The notes under the pieces: model-generated | What the model was told of the DNA's origin: nothing | Database searches by the model: none | The model's input: only the letters and a program-made list of their open reading frames with translations | Made by a program: the position numbers and the translations under genes | In this document: in pieces, positions 1 to 6,269 of the stretch | How the letters are laid out: each line of letters opens with the position of its first letter | Numbering within the stretch: the stretch's first letter is position 1 | DNA from: Bacteroidales bacterium | GTDB taxonomy: Bacteria; Bacteroidota; Bacteroidia; Bacteroidales; VadinHA17 | Direction of reading: 5' to 3' | Length of the DNA: 10,391 nt | Assembly (NCBI GenBank): GCA_015486475.1 | Contig: WFRO01000247.1 | Location: 1-10,391, forward strand

Positions 1-1
1 G

Positions 2-859
2 CCCCTGCTGGTGGTCAGCTACGTGGTGGGGCTGGGCATAGAGTTCATGTTCGCCCAGTTGCGGGGGCATGATGTGAATGAAGGGTTCCTGGTGACGGGT
101 TTTCTCATCCCGCTGATCGTCCCGGTGGATATTCCCTTGTGGATGCTGGCGCTGGCCGTGGCTTTTGCCGTGATCATCGGCAAGGAGGTCTTCGGCGGTA
201 CGGGGATGAACATCCTCAACCCGGCGTTGACGGCCCGTGCTTTCCTCTTCTTTTCCTATCCGGCCTGGATGTCGGGCGATCAGGTGTGGGTGGCCGGTCT
301 GAAACACGGCCTGCAGGCCGTCGACGGCTTCTCCGGGGCCACGCCCCTGGCCGAGGCGGCTGCCGGCAAGATCGAACACCTGCCCTCGGCGATGCAGATG
401 TTCCTCGGGACCATCCCCGGATCGGTGGGGGAGACCTCCACGCTGGCTATCCTGCTGGGAGCCCTTTTCCTGATCTACACCGGCATAGGCAGCTGGAAGA
501 TCATGGTGTCGGCTTTCGCCGGAGGTCTGGTGATGGGGTTGATCCTCAATCTGTTCGCCGTCAATCCCTACATGGAAGTGCCGGCCTGGGAACATCTCCT
601 GCTCGGAGGTTTCGCCTTCGGTATGGTATTCATGGCCACCGACCCGGTGACGGCAGCCCAGACGGAGACGGGGAAATGGATCTACGGCTTCCTGGCGGGA
701 CTGATGGCCATCCTCATACGTGTGCTCAACCCGGCCTATCCCGAGGGGGTCATGCTGGCCATCCTCCTGATGAACGTCTTCGCCCCCCTCATCGACCACT
801 ATGTCATTGAAGCCAATATCAAACGAAGGTTAAAAAGAGCTAAAGTAACCGCCCAATAA
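2..859 (+). CDS. nqrB: Na+-translocating NADH:quinone reductase subunit B (5' truncated by window edge)
   Basis: This is the C-terminal two thirds or so of NqrB, the large membrane subunit of Na+-NQR that carries covalent FMN and passes electrons towards quinone. The frame is open from base 2, so the true start lies off the left edge. Several hydrophobic helices are visible. Recognisable blocks are GKEVFGGTGMNILNPAL, the flavinylation motif DGFSGATPL with acceptor Thr at codon 341-343, and FMATDPVTA followed by NPAYPEGVMLAILLMN near the end. In this family the Thr receives FMN through a phosphoester bond made by ApbE, whose gene closes this operon. The stop is TAA, 8 nt before nqrC. Identity is clear from the motifs plus the nqrC-F order; the related RnfD is excluded by the nqrCDEF context. 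Confidence 0.97.
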   Translation, partial: PLLVVSYVVGLGIEFMFAQLRGHDVNEGFLVTGFLIPLIVPVDIPLWMLALAVAFAVIIGKEVFGGTGMNILNPALTARAFLFFSYPAWMSGDQVWVAGLKHGLQAVDGFSGATPLAEAAAGKIEHLPSAMQMFLGTIPGSVGETSTLAILLGALFLIYTGIGSWKIMVSAFAGGLVMGLILNLFAVNPYMEVPAWEHLLLGGFAFGMVFMATDPVTAAQTETGKWIYGFLAGLMAILIRVLNPAYPEGVMLAILLMNVFAPLIDHYVIEANIKRRLKRAKVTAQ

Positions 860-867
860 TTACCATC

Positions 868-1578
868 ATGAGAGACTTTAGTAACACTTATATTTTCGTA
901 TTCTCCACCGTCCTGATCGTCGTTGTGGCCGTGCTGCTCTCAGCTGCTGCCATGCTTTTGCAACCCTTGCAGCAACGTAATGTGGAGATCGAAAAGAAAC
1001 AGAACATCCTGGCTTCCATCAACATCGAGGCCTCACGCAAGGATGCTGAGAAGATGTATGATAAATATATCACCAATAGTTTTGTGGTGAATGCCAAAGG
1101 CGACAAGGTGGAAGGTGTGGATGCCTTCGGTGTGGATATGGCCGCCGAGATACGCAAACCTCTCGATGAGAGAGAATTCCCCGTGTATGTCAGCACCCTG
1201 GATGACGGTTCCTCCAAAGTGATCGTTCCCGTGCGCGGGAAAGGCTTGTGGGGACCCGTCTATGGATACCTCTCCTTCAATGATGATTACAACACCATTT
1301 ACGGTGCCACCTTCAACCATGACAAGGAAACGCCCGGGCTGGGGGCCGAGATCGCAACGCGGACTTTCCAGAAACAGTTCGACGGGAAAAAGATCTTTGA
1401 CGACCAGGGGAACTTCACTTCGATACTGATCCAGAAAGGAGGAGCCGCTCCTGGCGATCCCCATGCGGTGGATGCCATCTCGGGGGGGACCCTCACCAGT
1501 AAAGGCCTTCAGGCCACGCTGAAAGATTGTCTCTCAGGGTATATTGCTTATTTTAAGAAACAACAGGAACAAAAATAA
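868..1578 (+). CDS. nqrC: Na+-translocating NADH:quinone reductase subunit C
   Basis: NqrC is a single-span membrane subunit with a large domain outside the cytoplasmic membrane and a covalently bound FMN. The 236-residue product has one N-terminal hydrophobic segment (about residues 9-30). A C-terminal flavinylation motif DAISGGTLTS has its acceptor Thr at residue 208 (codon 1489-1491). Vibrio NqrC has SGAT at this place; here the residue before Thr is Gly, a mild variation that keeps the Thr. The sequence around ETPGLGAEI is also typical of the family's FMN-binding domain. The ATG is 8 nt after the nqrB stop with no Shine-Dalgarno, as is usual in Bacteroidota. It is co-transcribed with its neighbours by spacing. 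Slightly shorter than the roughly 257-residue Vibrio protein. Confidence 0.97.
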   Translation: MRDFSNTYIFVFSTVLIVVVAVLLSAAAMLLQPLQQRNVEIEKKQNILASINIEASRKDAEKMYDKYITNSFVVNAKGDKVEGVDAFGVDMAAEIRKPLDEREFPVYVSTLDDGSSKVIVPVRGKGLWGPVYGYLSFNDDYNTIYGATFNHDKETPGLGAEIATRTFQKQFDGKKIFDDQGNFTSILIQKGGAAPGDPHAVDAISGGTLTSKGLQATLKDCLSGYIAYFKKQQEQK

Positions 1579-1589
1579 TTCTTAAAAAG

Positions 1590-2237
1590 ATGAGTGAGAA
1601 AGAACCGCTTTTTTCGTCCAAAAACCTGAAGCTGATCACCGATCCGCTGAACACCAACAATCCTATCACGGTGCAGGTGTTGGGGATCTGTTCGGCGCTG
1701 GCCATCACGGTCAAGCTGGAGCCGGCCATTGTCATGGCGCTCTCCGTGATGGCGGTGCTGGTGGTGGCCAATGTGGTGATCTCCCTGCTGCGCAAGAGCA
1801 TCCCGCCGCGGATACGTATCATCGTACAACTGGTGGTCATTGCTTCGATGGTCATCCTCGTTGACCAGGTCCTCAAGGCTTTTGCCTATGATGTGAGCAA
1901 GCAGCTCTCCGTCTTTGTGGGGCTGATCATCACCAACTGTATCCTGATGGGAAGGCTGGAGGCTTTTGCCATGGCCAACAAACCCTGGCCCTCTTTCCTG
2001 GATGCCATAGGGAACGCCTCGGGATACGGTCTCATCCTGATCATCGTGGCCTTTTTCCGGGAGTTGCTCGGTTCGGGTACACTGTTCGATTACCCTGTCC
2101 TGGAAAAGATAGGCCTGTACAAGACCGGCTATGAGAACAACGGCCTGATGATCCTGCCGCCCATGGCCCTGATCACCATCGGCATCATCATCTGGGTGCA
2201 GCGCAGTAAGAACCGTGAACTGATCGAAGAAAAATAA
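1590..2237 (+). CDS. nqrD: Na+-translocating NADH:quinone reductase subunit D
   Basis: NqrD is an integral membrane subunit with about six helices that, paired with NqrE, holds an iron centre within the membrane and forms part of the sodium path. The 215-residue product begins with a short polar N-terminus containing DPLNTNNPITVQVLGICSAL, then alternating hydrophobic segments. Cys34 and Cys117 (in GLIITNCILMGR) match in context and spacing the two Cys of Vibrio NqrD that help bind the iron-sulfur centre. RLEAFAMANKPWPSFLDA and FFRELLGSGTLF are strong family blocks. The ATG lies 11 nt after the nqrC stop in an A-rich leader. RnfE-type homologues look similar, but the operon settles the identity. 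Confidence 0.97.
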   Translation: MSEKEPLFSSKNLKLITDPLNTNNPITVQVLGICSALAITVKLEPAIVMALSVMAVLVVANVVISLLRKSIPPRIRIIVQLVVIASMVILVDQVLKAFAYDVSKQLSVFVGLIITNCILMGRLEAFAMANKPWPSFLDAIGNASGYGLILIIVAFFRELLGSGTLFDYPVLEKIGLYKTGYENNGLMILPPMALITIGIIIWVQRSKNRELIEEK

Positions 2238-2248
2238 TCTTTACAGAT

Positions 2249-2866
2249 ATGGAACATCTTTTTGACATATTCGTTAAGTCGATCTTCATAGACAATATGA
2301 TCTTTGCCTATTTCCTGGGCATGTGTTCATATCTGGCTGTCTCGAAGACCGTCAAGACCTCCATGGGGCTGGGTCTGGCCGTGACCTTCGTGCTGACGAT
2401 CACGGTGCCTGTGGATTACCTGTTACAGAATTATCTGCTGAAAGCAGGGGCTCTCAGCTGGCTGGGCCCCCGGTTCGCCGATGTGGACCTGAGCTTTCTG
2501 TCGTTCATCATGTTCATTGCTGTCATCGCCTCCATGGTGCAACTGGTGGAGATGATCGTTGAGAAATATACACCGGCCCTGTACAACTCGCTGGGGATCT
2601 TCCTGCCGCTGATCGCCGTCAACTGTGCCATCCTCGGAGGATCGCTCTTCATGCAGGAGCGTGACTACCAGAGCGTGGCCGAGGCCACCTCCTTCGGTCT
2701 GGGCTCCGGCATAGGCTGGCTGCTGGCCATCATCGGCATGGCCGCCATACGGGAAAAGATCCGGTACTCCGATGTGCCCAAACCCTTGCGGGGGCTGGGG
2801 ATCACCTTTATCATCACCGGCCTCATGGGCATCGCCTTCATGAGTTTCATGGGAATTAAACTTTAA
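2249..2866 (+). CDS. nqrE: Na+-translocating NADH:quinone reductase subunit E
   Basis: NqrE is the partner of NqrD, with inverted topology relative to it, and contributes two Cys to the shared intramembrane iron centre. The 205-residue product carries Cys26 in FAYFLGMCSYLAVSK and Cys126 in GIFLPLIAVNCAILGGSLFM, both at family positions. Several helices are visible, and the last segment (GITFIITGLMGIAFMSFMGI) ends the protein, as is normal. The start is 11 nt after the nqrD stop. The leader before ATG (TTTACAGAT) has no Shine-Dalgarno. No promoter or terminator is seen between this gene and its neighbours, so it should be part of one long mRNA. Confidence 0.97.
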   Translation: MEHLFDIFVKSIFIDNMIFAYFLGMCSYLAVSKTVKTSMGLGLAVTFVLTITVPVDYLLQNYLLKAGALSWLGPRFADVDLSFLSFIMFIAVIASMVQLVEMIVEKYTPALYNSLGIFLPLIAVNCAILGGSLFMQERDYQSVAEATSFGLGSGIGWLLAIIGMAAIREKIRYSDVPKPLRGLGITFIITGLMGIAFMSFMGIKL

Positions 2867-2881
2867 TTAAATCTTTTCGTA

Positions 2882-4138
2882 ATGATCTTCTTATCGAATA
2901 CGCTCCTGGTAGTCCTCACATCCGTCATTGTATTCCTGGTGGTCATTCTCCTGCTGGTGATCCTTCTTCTGTATGCCCGGAAGAAACTGACGCCCCAGGG
3001 AGAGGTAAAGATCACCATCAATGATGAGAAAGAGCTGACGGTGCAACCCGGCACGTCGTTGCTCTCGACGCTGGCCGCCAACAACATTTTCCTTCCTTCA
3101 GCCTGCGGCGGCCAGGGTACCTGCGGAATGTGCAAGGTGCAGGTGCTCGAGGGCGGGGGAGAGATCCTGCCCACGGAGACGGGTTTCTTCACCCGCAAGG
3201 AACAGCAGCAACACTGGCGTCTGGCCTGCCAGGTGAAGGTCAAAGAAGACCTCTCCATCCATGTGCCCGAAGCGGTGCTGGGCGTCAAGAAAATGGAATG
3301 TGAGGTGATCTCCAACCGTAACGTGGCTACTTTTATCAAAGAGTTCAAGCTGGCCCTGCCCGAAGGTGAACATCTTCACTTTAAAGCCGGCGGATATGTG
3401 CAGATCGATGTGCCGCGCATCAAGGTTGAGTTCAAGGATATCGACGTGGAAGAGGAGTACCGCGACGAGTGGGACAAATACAAAATGTGGGATCTGAAGA
3501 TGGTCAACGACGAAGAGACTTTCCGCGCATATTCCATGGCCAACTCCCCGGCCGAGGGGGATATCATCATGCTCAACGTGCGTATTGCCACCCCGCCGTG
3601 GGATCGTTCCAAAGGAGCTTTCATGAAGGTCAATCCCGGGATCTGCTCTTCCTACATCTTCTCCCGCAAACCCGGGGACAAGGTGAAGGTGTCGGGACCT
3701 TACGGGGAGTTCTTTATCAAGGATACCGACCGCGAGATGATGTACATCGGCGGCGGCGCCGGCATGGCACCCATGCGTTCCCATATCTTCCATCTGTTCT
3801 ACACCGAGAAGACCAAACGCAAGGTGACCTTTTGGTACGGGGCCCGCTCCAAACGGGAGATCTTCTACGAGGAGGATTTCAGGAAGATCGAAGAGCAGTT
3901 CGATAACTTCAAGTTCACCATCGCTCTCTCCGAGCCCAAACCGGAGGATCACTGGACCGGTGATGTGGGCTTCATTCACCAGGTGGTGTACGATAACTAC
4001 CTGAGCAAGCACGAAGAGCCCGAAGAGATCGAATACTACCTGTGCGGGCCGCCCATGATGATCGATGCTGTGCTGAAGATGCTGTACGACCTGGGTGTAC
4101 CGGATGAGATGATCGCCTATGACGACTTCGGAGGATGA
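2882..4138 (+). CDS. nqrF: Na+-translocating NADH:quinone reductase subunit F (NADH dehydrogenase module)
   Basis: NqrF is the electron entry subunit: it oxidises NADH with FAD and passes electrons through a [2Fe-2S] cluster to the rest of the complex. In the 418-residue product I see one N-terminal membrane anchor (about residues 6-31) and a ferredoxin domain with Cys75, Cys81, Cys84 and Cys116 (C-x5-C-x2-C plus a distal Cys in WRLACQ). The FAD-binding motif RAYSMANSP is at 215-223, the nucleotide-binding stretch GGGAGMAPM at 290-298, LCGPPMM at 387-393, and the C-terminal signature DDFGG at 414-418. All expected redox residues are present. The TGA stop overlaps the apbE start by 4 nt (ATGA), which suggests translational coupling with the flavin transferase. 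Confidence 0.98.
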   Translation: MIFLSNTLLVVLTSVIVFLVVILLLVILLLYARKKLTPQGEVKITINDEKELTVQPGTSLLSTLAANNIFLPSACGGQGTCGMCKVQVLEGGGEILPTETGFFTRKEQQQHWRLACQVKVKEDLSIHVPEAVLGVKKMECEVISNRNVATFIKEFKLALPEGEHLHFKAGGYVQIDVPRIKVEFKDIDVEEEYRDEWDKYKMWDLKMVNDEETFRAYSMANSPAEGDIIMLNVRIATPPWDRSKGAFMKVNPGICSSYIFSRKPGDKVKVSGPYGEFFIKDTDREMMYIGGGAGMAPMRSHIFHLFYTEKTKRKVTFWYGARSKREIFYEEDFRKIEEQFDNFKFTIALSEPKPEDHWTGDVGFIHQVVYDNYLSKHEEPEEIEYYLCGPPMMIDAVLKMLYDLGVPDEMIAYDDFGG

Positions 4139-5172
4139 GAAGACTGATCTTTTCCCTGGCCCTGCTGGCCCTGATCTTTTCTGCAGTATTCCTTAATTTC
4201 AGATACCGCCAGTCGGCTTTCATGGCGGTGGACGGCTTCACCCAGGGCACCACCTATCATATCGTTCTGAAGCAACCGCTGCGTATCCTCCTGAAGGGGC
4301 GTCCCCCGGTGACGAAGGAGGAGATCGACTCGTTGCTGCACCGTTTCGACCTATCCCTCTCTTCCTATGTGCCGGCCTCGGTGATCTCCCGTATCAACCG
4401 CAACGATCCCACCGTGCGCACCGATACTTTTTTCAATGTGTGTTATCGTGCTTCGGAAAGGATCTGGCGGGAGACGGACGGCGCTTTCGATATCACGGTA
4501 GGCCCGTTGGTGGATGCCTGGGGCTTTGGCCCGGAAGGCCCCGAGCCGGTGGACAGCGCCATCATCGACTCGCTGCGGCAGTTCGTGGGGATGGAAAAGG
4601 TGAAACTGGAAGGCGACCGGGTCATTAAGAGCGATCCCCGCATCCTCCTGGATGTGAATGCCATTGCCCAGGGTTATTCGGTGGATGTGGTGGGGGCCTA
4701 TCTGGAAAAGAAAGGGATCCGCAGCTACCTGGTCGAGATCGGGGGGGAGCTGAAAGCAAAAGGACGCAAAGGACCGGGCGATCCCTGGAAGATAGGGGTG
4801 GACAAACCCGTCGACAACAACAATATCCCCGGCCAGAACCTGCAGGTGGTGCTGAAACTGCACGACAAAGCCCTGGCCACTTCGGGCAATTACCGCAAAT
4901 TTTACGAAAAGAACGGGGTGAAATACGGCCATGAGATCGATCCCCATACGGGCTATCCGGCCCGCAACCGCATCCTGAGCGTGACGGTACTGACCGACGA
5001 ATGTATCATGGCCGACGGCTATGCCACAGCTTTCATGGTGATGGGACTGGATAAGAGCAAGGCTTTCGTCGAAGCCCGGGATGACCTGGACGCCTATTTC
5101 GTCTATTCGGACGACCAGGGTAATTTCCGTACCCTTTACACGAAAGGGTTTAACCGGATGATCGTGAGATAA
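4135..5172 (+). CDS. apbE: FAD:protein FMN transferase (ApbE)
   Basis: ApbE splits FAD and transfers FMN to a Thr in the D-x-x-[ST]-G-[AGS]-T motif of target proteins outside the cytoplasmic membrane. NqrB and NqrC encoded just upstream both carry that motif and are the obvious substrates. The 345-residue product has an N-terminal hydrophobic segment (residues 3-21) serving as signal or anchor; there is no lipobox Cys, so it is not a lipoprotein as some ApbE proteins are. Family blocks in order: SSYVPASVISRIN (76-88), TDGAFDITVGPLVDAWGFGP (114-133), LDVNAIAQGYSVD (172-184), VEIGGELKAKG (200-210), TSGNYRKFY and HEIDPHTGYPA (249-276), and ADGYATAFMVMG (293-304), whose Asp and Thr are the expected metal ligands. 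It is the last gene of the nqr operon. Confidence 0.96.
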   Translation: MRRLIFSLALLALIFSAVFLNFRYRQSAFMAVDGFTQGTTYHIVLKQPLRILLKGRPPVTKEEIDSLLHRFDLSLSSYVPASVISRINRNDPTVRTDTFFNVCYRASERIWRETDGAFDITVGPLVDAWGFGPEGPEPVDSAIIDSLRQFVGMEKVKLEGDRVIKSDPRILLDVNAIAQGYSVDVVGAYLEKKGIRSYLVEIGGELKAKGRKGPGDPWKIGVDKPVDNNNIPGQNLQVVLKLHDKALATSGNYRKFYEKNGVKYGHEIDPHTGYPARNRILSVTVLTDECIMADGYATAFMVMGLDKSKAFVEARDDLDAYFVYSDDQGNFRTLYTKGFNRMIVR

Positions 5173-5194
5173 AACGGAGGGGAAGCGCTGATGC

Positions 5195-5437
5195 CTATTT
5201 CAGTCCTCCCGTGTAGAGGCTGCAGTTGACACAGCCTGCATAATCGGAGGGTTTTCCTTTTCTGATAAGCGCTTCTTCCGTACGGGGGCAGTGAATGCCC
5301 AGCTTCTTCATCTCCGGGCTCTTACCGATCTCTGTCACCGGGAACCGGCCCCGCCGGGAGAAAATGATCCTGAAGGACATCACGAACAACGAGATGGCTA
5401 CAAGCGGCAGCGACAGTATGATCAGCTTCAGGAACAT
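5195..5437 (-). CDS. Small single-pass membrane protein with C-x18-C-x2-C tail
   Basis: An 80-residue product: one hydrophobic helix (about residues 3-28), a basic step (SRRGRFP), then a polar tail with IGKSPEMKKLGIHCPR and a final Cys pair, giving Cys50, Cys69 and Cys72. Small membrane proteins of this build are, as far as I recall, common in Bacteroidota and annotated only as membrane or secreted protein. The frame is open further upstream, but the added residues look like untranslated sequence. A promoter-like TAnnTTTG sits just before the ATG at 5437, so I chose that start. It converges on apbE with a 22-nt gap. Its build and position recall NqrM, a small Cys-containing membrane protein needed for Na+-NQR maturation in Vibrio, but the sequence is not recognisably NqrM; that role is a guess. 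Confidence 0.8.
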   Translation of the reverse strand: MFLKLIILSLPLVAISLFVMSFRIIFSRRGRFPVTEIGKSPEMKKLGIHCPRTEEALIRKGKPSDYAGCVNCSLYTGGLK

Positions 5438-5456
5438 GGTAAAAGGTTTATCATTA

Positions 5457-5464
5457 CAAATGTA
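5457..5464 (-). promoter_or_regulatory. Candidate Bacteroidota -7 element for the small membrane protein gene
   Basis: Read on the minus strand, this is TACATTTG, an exact match to the Bacteroides -7 consensus TAnnTTTG. It sits 19 nt before the ATG at 5437, which would give a leader of only about 14 nt. No exact TTTG lies at the expected upstream distance (a TCTG is 22 nt away), so the match is half complete. It also supports the short start of the gene at 5437. Confidence 0.4.
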
Positions 5465-5471
5465 ACAAATT

Positions 5472-5981
5472 TTATCTGTCTTCGTGCAGAAAATGTTGAA
5501 GATTTTCCTCCAGAAAAGGAGGTACATAGCGGGGGTCGAAAAAGGGATTTTCAACGCCTCTCCCGTGCGTATGGTCGAAATAACCCCGGATGAACTGAAA
5601 GGGAAGGAGGTAAGCAAGGTTTTCCTCATGCTCCTCTGAGGGCCTGCTTTGGCTCAGTGCTTCCGAAAAATGGTAACGGCTCCTTTCCAGCCTCCGGTTC
5701 AGATCATCCACCAGATGTGAAGAGATCTGAATGATGATGGTATAGTCGCCGTAATACCGGCGGACGATCCTGAAATATTTCAGCTCGACAAGATCATTTC
5801 CGGAGACAGGATCGGAGGTGCGGAGCAGATGCTCCTCAAAGGCCAGCCCTTCCCCGAGGATCCGGCGGGCGTTTTCCTCATCTCCGGTGTTGTGGAGAAA
5901 AGTGTACAGGTCGCTGCTTCCCCCGATAAAATCACGGAAGAGGAGAATGTCCCTGGAGATCTGATCTTTGCGGTTGTTCAT
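5472..5981 (-). CDS. Conserved-looking soluble protein of unknown function
   Basis: I do not recognise this family with certainty. The 169-residue product has no signal peptide and no membrane segment, and is rich in charged and aromatic residues. Visible stretches that look constrained are FIGGSSDLYTFLHNTGDEENA (residues 18-38), DLVELKYFRIVRRYYGDY (63-80), and AYLLPFQFIRGYFDHTHGRG (123-142), which contains a His-Thr-His pair. The protein looks mainly helical. It is followed on the same strand, after 34 nt, by the small Cys membrane protein gene, so the two may form an operon. The ATG at 5981 is preceded by a weak AAAAGG. No clear promoter is seen upstream; the start region faces the repeat spacer before lpdA. 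Confidence 0.8.
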   Translation of the reverse strand: MNNRKDQISRDILLFRDFIGGSSDLYTFLHNTGDEENARRILGEGLAFEEHLLRTSDPVSGNDLVELKYFRIVRRYYGDYTIIIQISSHLVDDLNRRLERSRYHFSEALSQSRPSEEHEENLAYLLPFQFIRGYFDHTHGRGVENPFFDPRYVPPFLEENLQHFLHEDR

Positions 5982-6037
5982 ATGCCTTTTCTGCCTGTAC
6001 CCGGCAAGATAAGATATTCATCGGGGAAATGCAATGG

Positions 6038-6080
6038 GTTGATGAGTTGATAAGTTGATAAGTTGAAGAGTTGAAAAGTT
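6038..6080 (+). repeat. Octamer tandem array (GTTGAWRA x5)
   Basis: Five exact 8-nt steps beginning at 6038, 6046, 6054, 6062 and 6070, followed by a partial GTT. The units are GTTGATGA, GTTGATAA twice, GTTGAAGA and GTTGAAAA: GTTGA is fixed and the last three bases vary. It joins directly to a 7-mer array of different spelling. It lies in the 288-nt spacer between the divergent genes at 5981 (-) and 6270 (+). No coding function is likely. Confidence 0.9.
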
Positions 6081-6085
6081 TACCA

Positions 6086-6183
6086 CCAACTACCAACTAC
6101 CAACTACGAACTATGAACTATGAACTATGAACCACCAACCACCAACTACGAACTACGAACTACGAACCACTAACCACAAACTA
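6086..6183 (+). repeat. Heptamer tandem array (YNAACYA x14)
   Basis: Fourteen consecutive 7-nt units, 98 nt, all fitting YNAACYA. The AAC at unit positions 3-5 and the final A never change, position 2 takes all four bases, and positions 1 and 6 are always pyrimidine. Common words are CCAACTA, CGAACTA and TGAACTA. The last two units are CTAACCA and CAAACTA. The array ends 24 nt before the -33 element of the lpdA promoter, so it is probably not in the lpdA mRNA. Confidence 0.95.
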
Positions 6184-6206
6184 TTCTTTACGAATAATGA
6201 CAAATA

Positions 6207-6239
6207 TTTGTGTTTCCTTTTATTTCTTGATTATTTTTG
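6207..6239 (+). promoter_or_regulatory. Bacteroidota-type promoter of lpdA
   Basis: TTTG at 6207-6210 and TATTTTTG at 6232-6239 are separated by 21 nt. This matches the Bacteroides -33 (TTTG) and -7 (TAnnTTTG) elements at their usual 19-21 nt spacing. Transcription should start near 6245, leaving a leader of about 25 nt with a Shine-Dalgarno before the lpdA ATG. It is the clearest promoter in the window and supports a Bacteroidota host. Confidence 0.75.
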
Positions 6240-6258
6240 TTCCCGTATGTTTATCAGG

Positions 6259-6264
6259 AAGGAG
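6259..6264 (+). promoter_or_regulatory. Shine-Dalgarno of lpdA
   Basis: AAGGAG ends 5 nt before the ATG at 6270. It fixes the start there rather than at the in-frame TTG at 6237, which falls inside the -7 promoter element. It is unusual here, as the other genes in the window have no such site. Confidence 0.75.
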
Positions 6265-6269
6265 AGACC

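Noticed and set aside
3098..4012. Long open frame antisense to nqrF (and similar ones antisense to lpdA and the aminotransferase)
   Set aside because: They are mirror frames of GC-rich third positions. The sense genes carry complete catalytic motifs, and the antisense products are His- and Gly-rich without recognisable domains.
5173..5215. Bidirectional terminator between apbE and the convergent small gene
   Set aside because: GGAGG and CCTCC can pair over a large loop and a weak CTGA/TCAG stem lies inside, but the stem is short and no T run follows.
5438..5629. Longer start for the small Cys membrane protein (at 5629)
   Set aside because: It would overlap the 3' end of the gene at 5472-5981, place 64 unlikely residues before the helix, and run through a TAnnTTTG promoter-like element.
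5990..6037. Promoter for the minus-strand gene starting at 5981
   Set aside because: TATCTTG on the minus strand lacks the full TAnnTTTG pattern and no TTTG lies at the right distance.
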